From Candidatus Methanofastidiosum methylothiophilum (GTDB lineage Archaea; Methanobacteriota_B; Thermococci; Methanofastidiosales; Methanofastidiosaceae), in the NCBI GenBank assembly GCA_001587575.1, contig LNJC01000013.1:1-36953 (forward strand): 36,953 bases of DNA, read 5' to 3'. Each line of letters begins with the position of its first letter. Within the stretch, counting starts at the first letter, position 1. This document shows, one piece after another, positions 8,459 through 17,465 of the stretch. The notes under the pieces were generated by a model. The model was given only the letters and a program-made list of their open reading frames with translations, was not told the DNA's origin and searched no databases. A program made the translations under genes and the position numbers.

Positions 8459-10051
8459 TTATCTCCCCTCATATTCTATATCAAATCCATTTTTTATAAT
8501 AATTGCTCTTTTCCAATTAGAATCTTCTTTTGGGTAATCACTTCTATAATGTGCCCCTCTAGACTCTTTTCTTTCAAGTGCTGACAAAGCCACAGTTTGA
8601 GCTACAAAAAGAATATTTCTTAGTTTAAAGTATTCTAAATAATCCTTTGTAGAAGTAATTCTTTCAAATTTATTTTTTATTTCATTAATCAATTTGATTG
8701 CAGTCTTTATTCCGTTTTCATCTCTAATAATACCAAGATATATCCACATGATTTCTTTAATATCTTTAATCAATTCTTTTTCTGAGAAACCATTGCCAAG
8801 TTTAGGTAGGGAATCAATATAATTCGTAATATCAACATTTTCATACTTATTTGCTAATGCAAAATTGGCTGCACTCTTTCCGGCAATTTCTCCAAATACC
8901 AAAGTTTCTGCTAGGGCGTTGCCTGCAAGCCGATTAGATCCATGTACACCACCTGCAGTTTCTCCACAAGCATACAATCCTTTAACATTTGTTTCGCATT
9001 TTTCATTAATCTTTATACCTCCCATGAAAAAATGACAAGATGGTTTAACCAAGAGATTTTCCTTAGTTAAATCAATTCCTTTTGATAGGAAAAAATCTAA
9101 TTCTTTAGAATATTTTGTTTTGAGGATGGTTTCTGGAACTTCTTTACAAGAAAGGTATACCCCACCTTCAATTCCTCTTCCTTCTAGGGCTTCAGTGAAA
9201 ATAGCCCTTGACATTATGTCTCTAGTAGTTTTTTCTAAAAGATTTGGGTCATACTTTCTGATGAATCTTTCACCTTTGCTATTAAGAAGTGTAGCGCCAT
9301 CTGTAAATATAAAAGGTAGAACTAAATAAGATTTTAATGCTACAGTGGGGAAGAATTGTACATATTCCATGTCAATCAAAGAGGCTCCAACATCAAAACT
9401 AAGGTAGTATCCATCTCCTTGAACGTCTGAAGGATTAGTAGAGTTCCTATAAATGTTTCCTGCTCCCCCAGTACATAGAATAATTGCTTTAAAGTTAATT
9501 TCTGAGAAATTCTTTCCATCACATATTATTCCAGATACCGCTCTACCATTCTTTTCAAAGAGTTTTATTAAATGATTTTTTTCAATAAATTTTATCCCAC
9601 AATTTCTTGCATGTTCCATTAATTTCAAAGGTATTATCCTTCCACATCCAGGGCCCGGTGGTTCTACTCTTACAGTTCTTGGAACTGAATTTCCTCCAGA
9701 TAAATTAAGTACTAATTTCCCATTCTCTCGTTTAAATTTAATACCATAATCTTCAAGTGAAAGGACTGCCTTTTTTGCATTTTCAGAAAGAGTTATAGCA
9801 AGTTTTGGATCTGATACATTTGCTGATCCTTTCATTATATCCTGATAATATATTTCCCAAGAGTCATTTTCGGATAGGGGGGCATTTAGTATTCCCTCAG
9901 ATATTGAGCTACAGCCCCCTTTTCCTACATAGCCTTTTGTTATGATAGCTACTTCTTTTACGTATTTTTTTGCTTCTATTGCAGCTCTAAGACCTGCAAG
10001 TCCGCCACCAACAACTAATACGTCACATTTTAGTTTTTCCATTTGGGACAC
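8459..10051 (-). CDS. Fumarate reductase / succinate dehydrogenase / NadB-like flavoprotein
   Basis: A 530-residue FAD protein of the SdhA/FrdA/NadB superfamily. The FAD-binding GGGLAG is at 15-20; HFFMGGIKIN, GSNRLAGNALAE and, near the C-terminus, SRGAHYRSDYPKED match catalytic and structural motifs. The segment after the first FAD motif reads VGKGGCSSISEGI, with no histidine for covalent FAD, so FAD is probably non-covalent as in NadB and soluble fumarate reductases. The C-terminal helical domain is full length. Candidates are a methanogen-type thiol:fumarate reductase subunit A or L-aspartate oxidase; no iron-sulfur partner subunit is adjacent. It has zero spacing to both thrS and purA. 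Confidence 0.85.
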   Translation of the reverse strand: MSQMEKLKCDVLVVGGGLAGLRAAIEAKKYVKEVAIITKGYVGKGGCSSISEGILNAPLSENDSWEIYYQDIMKGSANVSDPKLAITLSENAKKAVLSLEDYGIKFKRENGKLVLNLSGGNSVPRTVRVEPPGPGCGRIIPLKLMEHARNCGIKFIEKNHLIKLFEKNGRAVSGIICDGKNFSEINFKAIILCTGGAGNIYRNSTNPSDVQGDGYYLSFDVGASLIDMEYVQFFPTVALKSYLVLPFIFTDGATLLNSKGERFIRKYDPNLLEKTTRDIMSRAIFTEALEGRGIEGGVYLSCKEVPETILKTKYSKELDFFLSKGIDLTKENLLVKPSCHFFMGGIKINEKCETNVKGLYACGETAGGVHGSNRLAGNALAETLVFGEIAGKSAANFALANKYENVDITNYIDSLPKLGNGFSEKELIKDIKEIMWIYLGIIRDENGIKTAIKLINEIKNKFERITSTKDYLEYFKLRNILFVAQTVALSALERKESRGAHYRSDYPKEDSNWKRAIIIKNGFDIEYEGR

Positions 10052-11896
10052 CTACCTAAAGCTAGCTCTTAAAGAAAGCTTTCTTGGGAGGGGTAATGGT
10101 CTTTTTGGTTTTTCTTTTAGCATTTCTAACATATTTCTCTTGAATTCTTCAAGAGTTAAATTCTTTTGAGAAGAGTCTTCTCTTGACCTAATATTTAGAG
10201 TGGAATTTTTGATTTCATCTTCTCCGATAACAATAATATAAGGAATCCAATCCTTTTCGGCATCTCTTATTTTCTTGCCAAGCCTCAAATCTCTATCATC
10301 TATATCGGTTCTTATTCCTGATTTCTCAAGTTCTTCTTGAACTCTCAAAGAATGTTGAAGTTGATCTTCCCCTACTGGAAGAACTCTTGCTTGGGTTGGG
10401 GATAGCCACAACGGAAGCATTGGCTTCTTACCTTTTTTAGATTCCATATAAGCTGTTTCAAGAAGTGCATAGAGATTTCTTTCAATAGCACCAGAAATTG
10501 AAGCATGTAACATTAATGGATATTTTTCTTTCCCATCTTCATCAAAATATTTGATTTCAAATCTTTCAGTGTTCTCTATATCTATTTGAACTGTAGATAG
10601 GGCTGAAGCTTTATTTAATGAATCAACAAAATTAAACTCAAATTTCATGACAAAGTAAAAAGGTCTTTCATCCCACATTTCAACTAAAACAGGTCTTTGA
10701 ATTAATGACATTAGCATATCGACAAATTCTCTATTTTCGTCATAAAATGATTTGACAAATCTAATTGCAACTTCATAATTTAGCTCAAGTTCGTCCATCC
10801 ATTTCATTGATAATTTAAATTGCTCAATGAATTCTTTTTTTGCATCGTCTATTGAAGGGGCAAGAGTATGCATATCTGGCATAGTAAATGCCCTTAGTCT
10901 TCTTAATCCAACTAATTCTCCTCTCTGTTCCCTTCTGAAGCTGTATCTTGTAAGCTCATATAGCCTCAACGGTAAGTCTTTATAGGAAATAATCATGTCA
11001 TGCTTCATTAAATATTGTCCAAAACATGCTGCAAATCTTAAGAAATAATCATCACCCCCAGACTTAACAATATATTGTCTAGCTGGAAATCTATTTAAGT
11101 ACTTTGAAAGCATTGGATGAGTAATACTATACATAATTGGGGTTTCTACTTCCATCCCCCCGTATTCAAGGATGCTATCTGTAACTTTTGTTTCGAGGAG
11201 TCTCTTAATCAAAACGCCTTTTGGGTACCATCTTAAGTTTCCAGGGTCTGAACCTTTTTCATAGTCAACAAGTTCCAGATTTTTCATGTATTCTACATGT
11301 GGTGGAACCATATCGACTTTTCTAGAATGAGTAACTTCGTACTCTGCTAATTTTTTTAAAGTATCATGATTTTTAAAATCAAATTTATCTTGGGGAATAA
11401 GAGTAAGAGAAGGGTCTAATATATACCAATTGGATTTTATTCTTTCTTCAGCTTTCAATGCTTCAGAAACAACTTCGCCTTTTCCCTGAGGTTTAATACT
11501 TCTAGAAAGTTCAGATAAGGGGTGCCCCTTACATGAAATTTTAAATGCTTTATAATAACCAAAAGGAGCTCTTTTTACCTCGAAATTTGACTTTAGTTTT
11601 GTTTCAAGATCTTTCAATATTTTTACAGCCACTTCAGGGGGTGCAAGTTCATTGCTCAAATGAGCATATGGGTAAAGAAAAATCTTTTGTGATTTAACAG
11701 ATTTTGATACTTCTGCTATCTCATTTATTGTGTTATCAATTACTGAGTCGTCATCCCCTTCTTCAACAGCTGCGAAAACAGAAACACAGTCTTCCATTCT
11801 GCCCTGTTTCAAAGAATTTTCAATCTCCTCAGCTATTTTAGTCTTTGAAGTAATTTCATACTCTAAATAGTCGCTATGTATTAGAAGAATCCTCAT
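10052..11896 (-). CDS. thrS: Threonyl-tRNA synthetase, archaeal type
   Basis: A 614-residue enzyme. Residues 1-140 are the archaeal editing domain related to D-aminoacyl-tRNA deacylase (MRILLIHSDYLEYEI, then FLYPYAHLSNELAPPEVA at about 73-90 and APFGYYKAFKISCKGHPLSE). The class II catalytic core (about 195-500) has motif 2 near TRYSFRREQRGELVGLRRLR. The expected zinc ligands appear as Cys in FAACFGQ, His in PDMHTL and His in LMLHASISGAIERN. A C-terminal anticodon-binding domain (about 505-600) begins LPLWLSPTQARVLPVG. First gene of the operon; GGTGAATCT precedes the ATG. Confidence 0.96.
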   Translation of the reverse strand: MRILLIHSDYLEYEITSKTKIAEEIENSLKQGRMEDCVSVFAAVEEGDDDSVIDNTINEIAEVSKSVKSQKIFLYPYAHLSNELAPPEVAVKILKDLETKLKSNFEVKRAPFGYYKAFKISCKGHPLSELSRSIKPQGKGEVVSEALKAEERIKSNWYILDPSLTLIPQDKFDFKNHDTLKKLAEYEVTHSRKVDMVPPHVEYMKNLELVDYEKGSDPGNLRWYPKGVLIKRLLETKVTDSILEYGGMEVETPIMYSITHPMLSKYLNRFPARQYIVKSGGDDYFLRFAACFGQYLMKHDMIISYKDLPLRLYELTRYSFRREQRGELVGLRRLRAFTMPDMHTLAPSIDDAKKEFIEQFKLSMKWMDELELNYEVAIRFVKSFYDENREFVDMLMSLIQRPVLVEMWDERPFYFVMKFEFNFVDSLNKASALSTVQIDIENTERFEIKYFDEDGKEKYPLMLHASISGAIERNLYALLETAYMESKKGKKPMLPLWLSPTQARVLPVGEDQLQHSLRVQEELEKSGIRTDIDDRDLRLGKKIRDAEKDWIPYIIVIGEDEIKNSTLNIRSREDSSQKNLTLEEFKRNMLEMLKEKPKRPLPLPRKLSLRASFR

Positions 11897-11943
11897 AGAT
11901 TCACCGTTAAAAGGATTATATTATAGAAGCAATCTTAATGTGT

Positions 11944-11961
11944 AACTTATATAACTTTCGG
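11944..11961 (-). promoter_or_regulatory. BRE/TATA promoter of the thrS operon
   Basis: On the minus strand this reads CCGAAAGTTATATAAGTT, a BRE-like element followed by a strong TATA box. It lies about 55 bases upstream of the thrS ATG, leaving a leader of roughly 30 bases that holds the GGTGAAT ribosome site. Confidence 0.6.
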
Positions 11962-12020
11962 AATATCTATGCTTATTTTTAAAAGGTAAATCTTTAATAG
12001 TTGCAATTCATATACATTTC

Positions 12021-12569
12021 ATGGAAGGAATTCTTGCTATAACTGGTGCAAGTGGAGTTATATACGGTATAAAGTTGTTAGAAAATCTAAAAGGTAAAGT
12101 ACATCTGATAGTAAGTGAAGGGGCAAAGGGAATAATAAAAGATGAAACAAATTATGAATTAGATAAATTAAATAAATTAGCATATAAAAACTATAAAAAT
12201 AATGAAATGGATGCTTCTGTTGCATCAGGTAGTTACCCCTTTGATTATATGATTATATGCCCAGCTTCGATCTCTACAATCTCTAAGATATCTGTGGGAA
12301 TCCAAGATAATTTAATCACTAGGGCTGCTGCAGTATCTCTAAAAGAAAAGAGAAAATTAGTTATAGTCCCAAGAGAAACCCCCTTGACTTCAATAAATCT
12401 AAGATGTATGGCAACTCTCTCTGATGAAGGTGCAGTTATTCTACCTGCTATGCCTGCATTCTACCATAATCCAAAAAATATAGACGACATTACTAATTTT
12501 ATAATTGGAAGGGTATTAGATCAGGTAGGCTTGGAGCACAACTTATTCAAAAGATGGGGAACTTTGTAA
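12021..12569 (+). CDS. ubiX: UbiX-family flavin prenyltransferase
   Basis: A 182-residue UbiX/Pad1 protein, which attaches a dimethylallyl group to reduced FMN to make the prenylated-FMN cofactor of UbiD-type decarboxylases. The FMN-binding start ILAITGASGVIYGIKLLENL, the central SGSYPFDYMIICPASISTIS, and VPRETPLTSINLRCMATLSD match the family. Length is normal. No UbiD partner is in the window. No ribosome site is visible; a TATA-like TCTTTAATAG at 11991-12000 is 25 bases upstream, so a leaderless transcript is likely. It converges on the gene at 12574 with a 4-base gap. Confidence 0.93.
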   Translation: MEGILAITGASGVIYGIKLLENLKGKVHLIVSEGAKGIIKDETNYELDKLNKLAYKNYKNNEMDASVASGSYPFDYMIICPASISTISKISVGIQDNLITRAAAVSLKEKRKLVIVPRETPLTSINLRCMATLSDEGAVILPAMPAFYHNPKNIDDITNFIIGRVLDQVGLEHNLFKRWGTL

Positions 12570-12573
12570 ATAA

Positions 12574-13929
12574 TTATCTTAATCTTTTTAGGACAAGTTC
12601 AGCACATATTTGAACAGGATCTATTGTGGGAGATATTGGTGGACTATAACAATTCTCAAATTTTGCCAAATCTTTGATTTTAATGCCTTTTTGAACGGCC
12701 AATCCGACTGCAAGTGTTCGAGCGAAAACACCTTCTTCGCCAATAGCCTGAAATCCTAATATGTCTCCTTCTTTAGAAGCTAAGATCTTAATTACTATAT
12801 CTTTGTTCCCAGGATAATATTCTGCTTTGGATTTACCTTTGTATCGAGCCTTAACATACTCTTTACCCAGTTTAGATAAATCGTCTTCTGTTAGTCCAAA
12901 TGCCCCAATCTTCAAATCAAAGAAATCCATAATTATAATGTTAACTAATGGGTCTAGTTCTAAGTTTCCTCCAACAGAGTTTATCCCCGCTATCTTTCCA
13001 CTTCTAACTGCATTCGTTCCTAGACTGGAAGAAAAATTCTCTCCTGTGAAAAAGTATTTTATACTTGCACAGTCACCGCAAGCATATATCTTCTCAATTG
13101 ATGTCTCAAGTTTTGGATTTGTTTTGATTCCTTTTTGGATTTCTATTCCACATTCTTTTGCTAGAGAACTATTAGTGCGAGTGCCAGAGGCCATTACAAT
13201 AATATCTGCGCCGATGAGTTCATTATCTACAATTAATCCCTTTACTTTATCTTCGCCAGCTATAACAATGCTATCTTTGTCGCTTATCAGATTTATCCCT
13301 TTGGATTTTAGGTAGTGTATAATTAATTCGCTCATGTCACTGTCGATTTGTTGTCTTAATGGTCTAGCCTCTTTAGAAACAATAGTTACATCAAGTTTCC
13401 TCTTCTTCAGGGCATATGCCATTTCTAGGGAGATTCTACCAGAAATGCATCCTTTACAACCTGCATTGCATCCCCAACCATAGGCGTATATTATTGCTTT
13501 TTTTGAACTATCAATTTTTTTAGCTAGATTTATAGAATCCTCTAAAGTCCTAATAAAAAAAATACCTTCAGGATAATTGAAGCCTGACTTATAATTACAT
13601 GGGATTGCGCCAGTTGCAAGAATTAAAGAATCAAATTCTATTTCAGAGCCATCGCTTAATCTAACTTTTCTAGATTGGGCATCAATTTGTTTTATTTCCT
13701 TATCAAGTACTAGATTTATCTTTTGTTTTTCATAAAATTCTTTTGGGAAGATTATGAGATTATCGAAGTTATCTACATCACCAGATAATGCATAGGGTAG
13801 TCCACACAAAGAATATTGAGGATACTTTTGTTTTTCAATTAGCGTAATTTCAACGTTTCTATCGAATTTTCTTGCTTCGAGAGCTGCTTCTGAACCTGAT
13901 GCGCCCCCTCCAATAATAACAAGTTTCAT
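12574..13929 (-). CDS. CoA-disulfide reductase / NADH oxidase-like flavoenzyme with Cys insertion
   Basis: A 451-residue flavoprotein of the single-cysteine CoADR/Nox family. The FAD motif GGGASG is at 7-12, the redox cysteine is Cys42 in YSLCGLPYALSG, and the second FAD motif is YACGDCAS. The C-terminal dimerisation domain ends at SPPISPTIDPVQICAELVLK. Family members reduce CoA disulfide, oxygen or polysulfide with NAD(P)H. Oddly, the NAD(P)H-binding Gly-rich loop is replaced by AYGWGCNAGCKGCISGRISL (149-168), carrying Cys154, Cys158 and Cys161, about ten residues longer than usual. Nucleotide binding or an extra metal or redox centre may therefore differ. Exact substrate unknown. Confidence 0.88.
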   Translation of the reverse strand: MKLVIIGGGASGSEAALEARKFDRNVEITLIEKQKYPQYSLCGLPYALSGDVDNFDNLIIFPKEFYEKQKINLVLDKEIKQIDAQSRKVRLSDGSEIEFDSLILATGAIPCNYKSGFNYPEGIFFIRTLEDSINLAKKIDSSKKAIIYAYGWGCNAGCKGCISGRISLEMAYALKKRKLDVTIVSKEARPLRQQIDSDMSELIIHYLKSKGINLISDKDSIVIAGEDKVKGLIVDNELIGADIIVMASGTRTNSSLAKECGIEIQKGIKTNPKLETSIEKIYACGDCASIKYFFTGENFSSSLGTNAVRSGKIAGINSVGGNLELDPLVNIIIMDFFDLKIGAFGLTEDDLSKLGKEYVKARYKGKSKAEYYPGNKDIVIKILASKEGDILGFQAIGEEGVFARTLAVGLAVQKGIKIKDLAKFENCYSPPISPTIDPVQICAELVLKRLR

Positions 13930-13993
13930 TTAATCTCCTGATATTTATAAAAAATGCTAACTTATTAAATTATCTTTAAATAAAAAAAAATAA

Positions 13994-14341
13994 TCAATGT
14001 AATTTATCCAGTCTATTTATGAGATCTGCCTCAATAAGTTTATTTATTGCCCCGTCAACAGTTTCTTCTTCTGTAATTACCGCTCTAATTTTGTTTCTAA
14101 CAAGATCGTTGTAGATTCCCATCCCCATTCCGTAACAAATGACTAAATCACAGTCTTTAATGTTATTAATCATGCTTGAATGATCACAACTTCCACATTG
14201 CCCGTTGCTTTTCCCAATATTTTGTCTGTATTCTTCATTCACTATTTTTTTACTGTCAATATCAAATACTCTAAATCCTAAGGTTCTTCCAAAGTGATGG
14301 GATATATTGACTTTATCGTCTGTTGCCACAGCTACTTTCAT
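13994..14341 (-). CDS. NifX/NafY-type Fe-Mo cofactor domain protein
   Basis: A 115-residue protein of the dinitrogenase iron-molybdenum cofactor (NifB/NifX/NafY) domain family. It starts MKVAVATDDKVNISHHFGRT, the family signature, and continues to DLVICYGMGMGIYNDL. Cysteines in NGQCGSCDHSS and KDCDLVICYG may bind an Fe-S or other metal cluster. Stand-alone copies are common in anaerobic archaea without nitrogenase, and no nif structural gene lies nearby, so a general metallocluster carrier role is inferred. GGTGATG precedes the ATG. A palindrome lies between the start and its TATA box. Confidence 0.88.
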   Translation of the reverse strand: MKVAVATDDKVNISHHFGRTLGFRVFDIDSKKIVNEEYRQNIGKSNGQCGSCDHSSMINNIKDCDLVICYGMGMGIYNDLVRNKIRAVITEEETVDGAINKLIEADLINRLDKLH

Positions 14342-14351
14342 GACATCACCT

Positions 14352-14371
14352 TTATGAATAAATATTCATAA
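14352..14371. promoter_or_regulatory. Palindrome, candidate operator for the NifX-like gene
   Basis: TTATGAATA and TATTCATAA form a perfect 9-bp inverted repeat with a 2-base centre. On the minus strand it lies between the TATA box and the ribosome site, overlapping the expected transcription start. That is where archaeal repressors commonly bind. Confidence 0.45.
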
Positions 14372-14372
14372 T

Positions 14373-14382
14373 ACTTATAAAG
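14373..14382 (-). promoter_or_regulatory. TATA box of the NifX-like gene
   Basis: The minus strand reads CTTTATAAGT, a good archaeal TATA match, 32-41 bases upstream of the ATG. It directly abuts the 9-bp palindrome. Confidence 0.5.
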
Positions 14383-14451
14383 CTTACGATTATAAAATAT
14401 TTAAGTAGTAAAAGTTTTAAGTATACTAAAAATGAAATATTTGGTGTTTAT

Positions 14452-14856
14452 ATGGATATAGGAACATATTCATTTAAAGATGATTTATTATACTCAAAAA
14501 CTCATGAGTGGGCAAAGATTGAAGGGGATATTTGTGCTATAGGCATAGATGATTACTCACAAAGAGAAATAGGCGAGATAGCATTTATTGAACTCCCACC
14601 AGTTGGTAGTCAAGTTAAACAATTTGGATTATTATGCCAAATAGAATCAGTTAAAACAGTTTTGGATATCTTTTCCCCAATATCTGGAACTATAGTAGAG
14701 ACTAACAAAGAAATTGAAAATAGACCGGACCTTTTGAATACCAAACCTTACGAATCTTGGATATGTAAAGTTAAGTATTCTGATCTTGGGGAAAAAATCA
14801 ATCTAATGAGTATAAATGAATATGGGCAATATCTTAAAGACGTGATAGATAAATAA
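14452..14856 (+). CDS. gcvH: Glycine cleavage system H protein (lipoyl carrier)
   Basis: A 134-residue GcvH-type protein. The lipoyl domain spans about 15-125 (YSKTHEWAKIEGDICAIGID at the start). The lipoylation site is Lys68 in the conserved CQIESVKTVLDIFSPISG. In the glycine cleavage complex it shuttles the aminomethyl group between P, T and L proteins, but no gcvP, gcvT or lipoate-protein ligase is nearby. In archaea, lone GcvH proteins can also serve as lipoate carriers for other enzymes. TTGGTG lies seven bases before the ATG. It converges on nrdJ. Confidence 0.93.
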   Translation: MDIGTYSFKDDLLYSKTHEWAKIEGDICAIGIDDYSQREIGEIAFIELPPVGSQVKQFGLLCQIESVKTVLDIFSPISGTIVETNKEIENRPDLLNTKPYESWICKVKYSDLGEKINLMSINEYGQYLKDVIDK

Positions 14857-14895
14857 TATATACTCCCAAAAAGGACCTCTTTTCAAAATAGGCAT

Positions 14896-14911
14896 ATAAT
14901 CTTGAGATTAT
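14896..14911. repeat. Inverted repeat between convergent gcvH and nrdJ
   Basis: ATAATCT and AGATTAT are perfectly complementary with a 2-base centre. The position, in the 112-base gap between two converging genes, suits a bidirectional terminator structure. Archaeal termination mainly needs T-rich tracts, so the role is uncertain. Confidence 0.4.
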
Positions 14912-14968
14912 TTAATTCATAAAACTCTATGAAATTTATTATTATTGGAAAAATAAAAAATAAATTAG

Positions 14969-17257
14969 TTAGCACTTTGTGTAACCACAACATTTGCAGC
15001 TAACGCAGCCCTCGGAGAAAACTAATACCTCCCCGCATTCAGGGCATTGTGCAGGCATCCCATTATTGTTAGACCCACCATTTGATGTTACTACCATGTC
15101 TAAACGCTCTTGTTTCGTATTCAATTCATTCTTAATATATCTGTCCAAAACTATAGCTATTGCGTCTGCACAAGAATGAACTGGCATGCCCTCGTCCCAT
15201 GTAGGCATTGGGCATCGAATATGTCTTAGTTGTTCTAGTATAGATTCAATTCTTATTCCTGACCGTAAAGCTAATGAGATTAATCTTGCGATAGCTTCGT
15301 TCTGACTTGCAGGACAACCTCCAGATTTTCCCATTTGCATGAATATTTCGCAGAGCCCATATTCGTCTTCATTTATGGTAACGTAAAGATTTCCACAACC
15401 AGTTCTAATTTTTTCAGTGAAACCCTTAGTAACTTTTGGCCTTGGTCTTGGAGCCTTTTGGATAGAAGTTTCTTTTTTGTTTACTTTTCCAATGTTCAAA
15501 ACTTGTTCATCCCTAGAACCATCTCTGTATATTGTTGTTCCTTTGAGCCCACTTCTGTATGCTAATAGATACGCTTGCATAACATCTTTTTCTGTTGCGC
15601 TCTTAGGAAAATTAATTGTTTTAGAAACAGCATTGTCCGTGTACTCTTGGAATGCAGATTGAATTCTGATATGCCATTCTGGAGTAATATCGTGAGCCGT
15701 TACAAAAAGTTTTTTAAGATCTTCTGGAATTTCATCTATATTTTTTAATGTTCCTTCTCTTGCAATCTTCTTCATTAATTCTTGGCTAAATATCCCTCTT
15801 TCCTTAGATATTTGAGCAAATACAGGATTTATTTCCAAAAGTTCATCTTTGTCCATAACATTTCTAATATAGGATATTGCAAAAATAGGCTCTATTCCGC
15901 TTGAACTCCCTGCGATTAGACTTATAGTTCCAGTGGGGGCAATAGTAGTTACAGTAGCATTTCTAACAGGGGGTTCTTTCCTCTCGTGAAATATACTATT
16001 CTCAAAATTTGGGAATGGCCCTCTTTTTGAAGCAAGTTCTCTTGAAGCCTCTATAGCTTCTTCTTTAATAAATTTCATTATATTTTTTGCAAGGTCAACA
16101 GCATCTTCTGAATTATAAGGGATCCCCAATTTTAGAAGCATGTCTGCAAACCCCATGACACCTAATCCTATTTTCCTATTGCCTTTTGTCATATCCTCAA
16201 TTTGGGCTAAAGGATACCTATTAACATCAATAACATTATCCAAAAAATGAACTGATTTCTTAACTACATATCTTAAATGGTCAAAATCTATTTCGTATCC
16301 CTTGTTGATTTTCTTCAAAAACTTTGATAAGTTAATAGATCCGAGATTGCATGATTCATACGGGAGAAGTGGCTGCTCACCACATGGATTAGTACTTTCA
16401 ATTTCTCCTATAGCAGGTGTTGGATTTCCTCTATTAATTCTGTCTATGAATACTATTCCGGGTTCTCCATTTTTCCATGCCATTTTGACTATAAGATTAA
16501 AAACTTCTTTTGCGTTTAATTTGCCTTCTACTTTTCCATTTCTTGGATTAATAAGTTCATAATCTTTTCCATTTTCAAATGCTTCAATGAACTTGTCTGT
16601 AATAGCCACAGATATGTTAAAATTATTAAGTTTAGTATTTTCTTCCTTACATTTAATAAACTCTAGAATATCTGGGTGGTCGACTCTCAAAATGGCCATA
16701 TTGGCACCTCTTCTTGTCCCACCCTGTTTTATAGTTTCAGTAGCTGTATCGAATACAGTCATAAAAGATACTGGGCCACTAGATATTCCTTTTGTTGTCA
16801 AGACTACGTCATTTTTTGGTCTGAGTCTTGAAAATGAAAATCCTGTTCCCCCCCCACTTTTATGGATAAGAGCAGTATACTTTATTGCATCAAAAATACT
16901 ATCAATAGAATCTTCAACAGGTAAAACAAAACATGCGGACAACTGTCCAAGCTCTCTCCCTGCGTTCATAAGAGTTGGAGAATTCGGTAGGAACTCAAAT
17001 TTTGTCATCATTTCATAAAAATCTTTAGTTAATCCCTCAACATCGGCATTACCATCATAAAGAAAATCTGCGATTGCTATACTTTTAGCTACTCTCAAAA
17101 AAAGATCATTTGGCGTTTCTACGACATTTCCTTCTTGATCCTTTTTTAGATATCTCCTCTCTAAAACTTTTACAGCATTATCTGATAAATTTAATGGCTC
17201 TTCTGCATAATCAGTGTCACCTATTTTATCATAATTAAAACCTTCAGAAATTGCCAT
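14969..17257 (-). CDS. nrdJ: Adenosylcobalamin-dependent (class II) ribonucleotide reductase
   Basis: A 762-residue enzyme that reduces ribonucleotides using adenosylcobalamin to generate the thiyl radical. The active-site loop [20 protein letters not shown] carries one of the redox cysteines. [30 protein letters not shown] and [18 protein letters not shown] are conserved barrel motifs. The C-terminus is a four-cysteine zinc ribbon ([20 protein letters not shown]). I chose the ATG at 17257 because GGAGGG lies 13 bases upstream; an in-frame ATG at 17290 would put that site inside the coding sequence. No intein or frameshift is visible. A TATA-like ATTTATAATTA lies near 17318-17328. Confidence 0.95.
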   Translation of the reverse strand: MAISEGFNYDKIGDTDYAEEPLNLSDNAVKVLERRYLKKDQEGNVVETPNDLFLRVAKSIAIADFLYDGNADVEGLTKDFYEMMTKFEFLPNSPTLMNAGRELGQLSACFVLPVEDSIDSIFDAIKYTALIHKSGGGTGFSFSRLRPKNDVVLTTKGISSGPVSFMTVFDTATETIKQGGTRRGANMAILRVDHPDILEFIKCKEENTKLNNFNISVAITDKFIEAFENGKDYELINPRNGKVEGKLNAKEVFNLIVKMAWKNGEPGIVFIDRINRGNPTPAIGEIESTNPCGEQPLLPYESCNLGSINLSKFLKKINKGYEIDFDHLRYVVKKSVHFLDNVIDVNRYPLAQIEDMTKGNRKIGLGVMGFADMLLKLGIPYNSEDAVDLAKNIMKFIKEEAIEASRELASKRGPFPNFENSIFHERKEPPVRNATVTTIAPTGTISLIAGSSSGIEPIFAISYIRNVMDKDELLEINPVFAQISKERGIFSQELMKKIAREGTLKNIDEIPEDLKKLFVTAHDITPEWHIRIQSAFQEYTDNAVSKTINFPKSATEKDVMQAYLLAYRSGLKGTTIYRDGSRDEQVLNIGKVNKKETSIQKAPRPRPKVTKGFTEKIRTGCGNLYVTINEDEYGLCEIFMQMGKSGGCPASQNEAIARLISLALRSGIRIESILEQLRHIRCPMPTWDEGMPVHSCADAIAIVLDRYIKNELNTKQERLDMVVTSNGGSNNNGMPAQCPECGEVLVFSEGCVSCKCCGYTKC

Positions 17258-17437
17258 GCTAATATATATCCCTCCGAAACATATGTCCAAACTATTTTAT
17301 TGATTAATTTGTTAATTATAAATCTTTTGGTAAACGATTTTTAATATTTGATATTGCAAAAATTATTCTAGTTTTTCTATTTTATTTTTTTAGATATTCT
17401 TAAGTATTGATTTGAATGGCCATATATATAATTAATT

Positions 17438-17445
17438 ATTTAAAT
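17438..17445 (+). promoter_or_regulatory. TATA box of hypB, probably leaderless
   Basis: ATTTAAAT is centred about 25 bases upstream of the hypB ATG, and the sequence between them is A/T only apart from a few bases, with no ribosome site. Confidence 0.5.
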
Positions 17446-17465
17446 CTATTATATTTTTTTATATC

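Noticed and set aside
16302..17018. Plus-strand ORFs opposite nrdJ
   Set aside because: Complement of conserved ribonucleotide reductase sequence with no recognisable product.
14969..17257. Possible intein in the ribonucleotide reductase
   Set aside because: Archaeal reductases often carry inteins, but the length and uninterrupted motifs show none here.
17258..17290. Longer nrdJ start at 17290
   Set aside because: The extra 11 residues do not look conserved and would contain the GGAGGG ribosome site that serves the ATG at 17257.
17258..17465. Cobalamin riboswitch before the B12-dependent reductase
   Set aside because: The divergent gap is A/T-rich with no B12-box-like or structured G/C segments.
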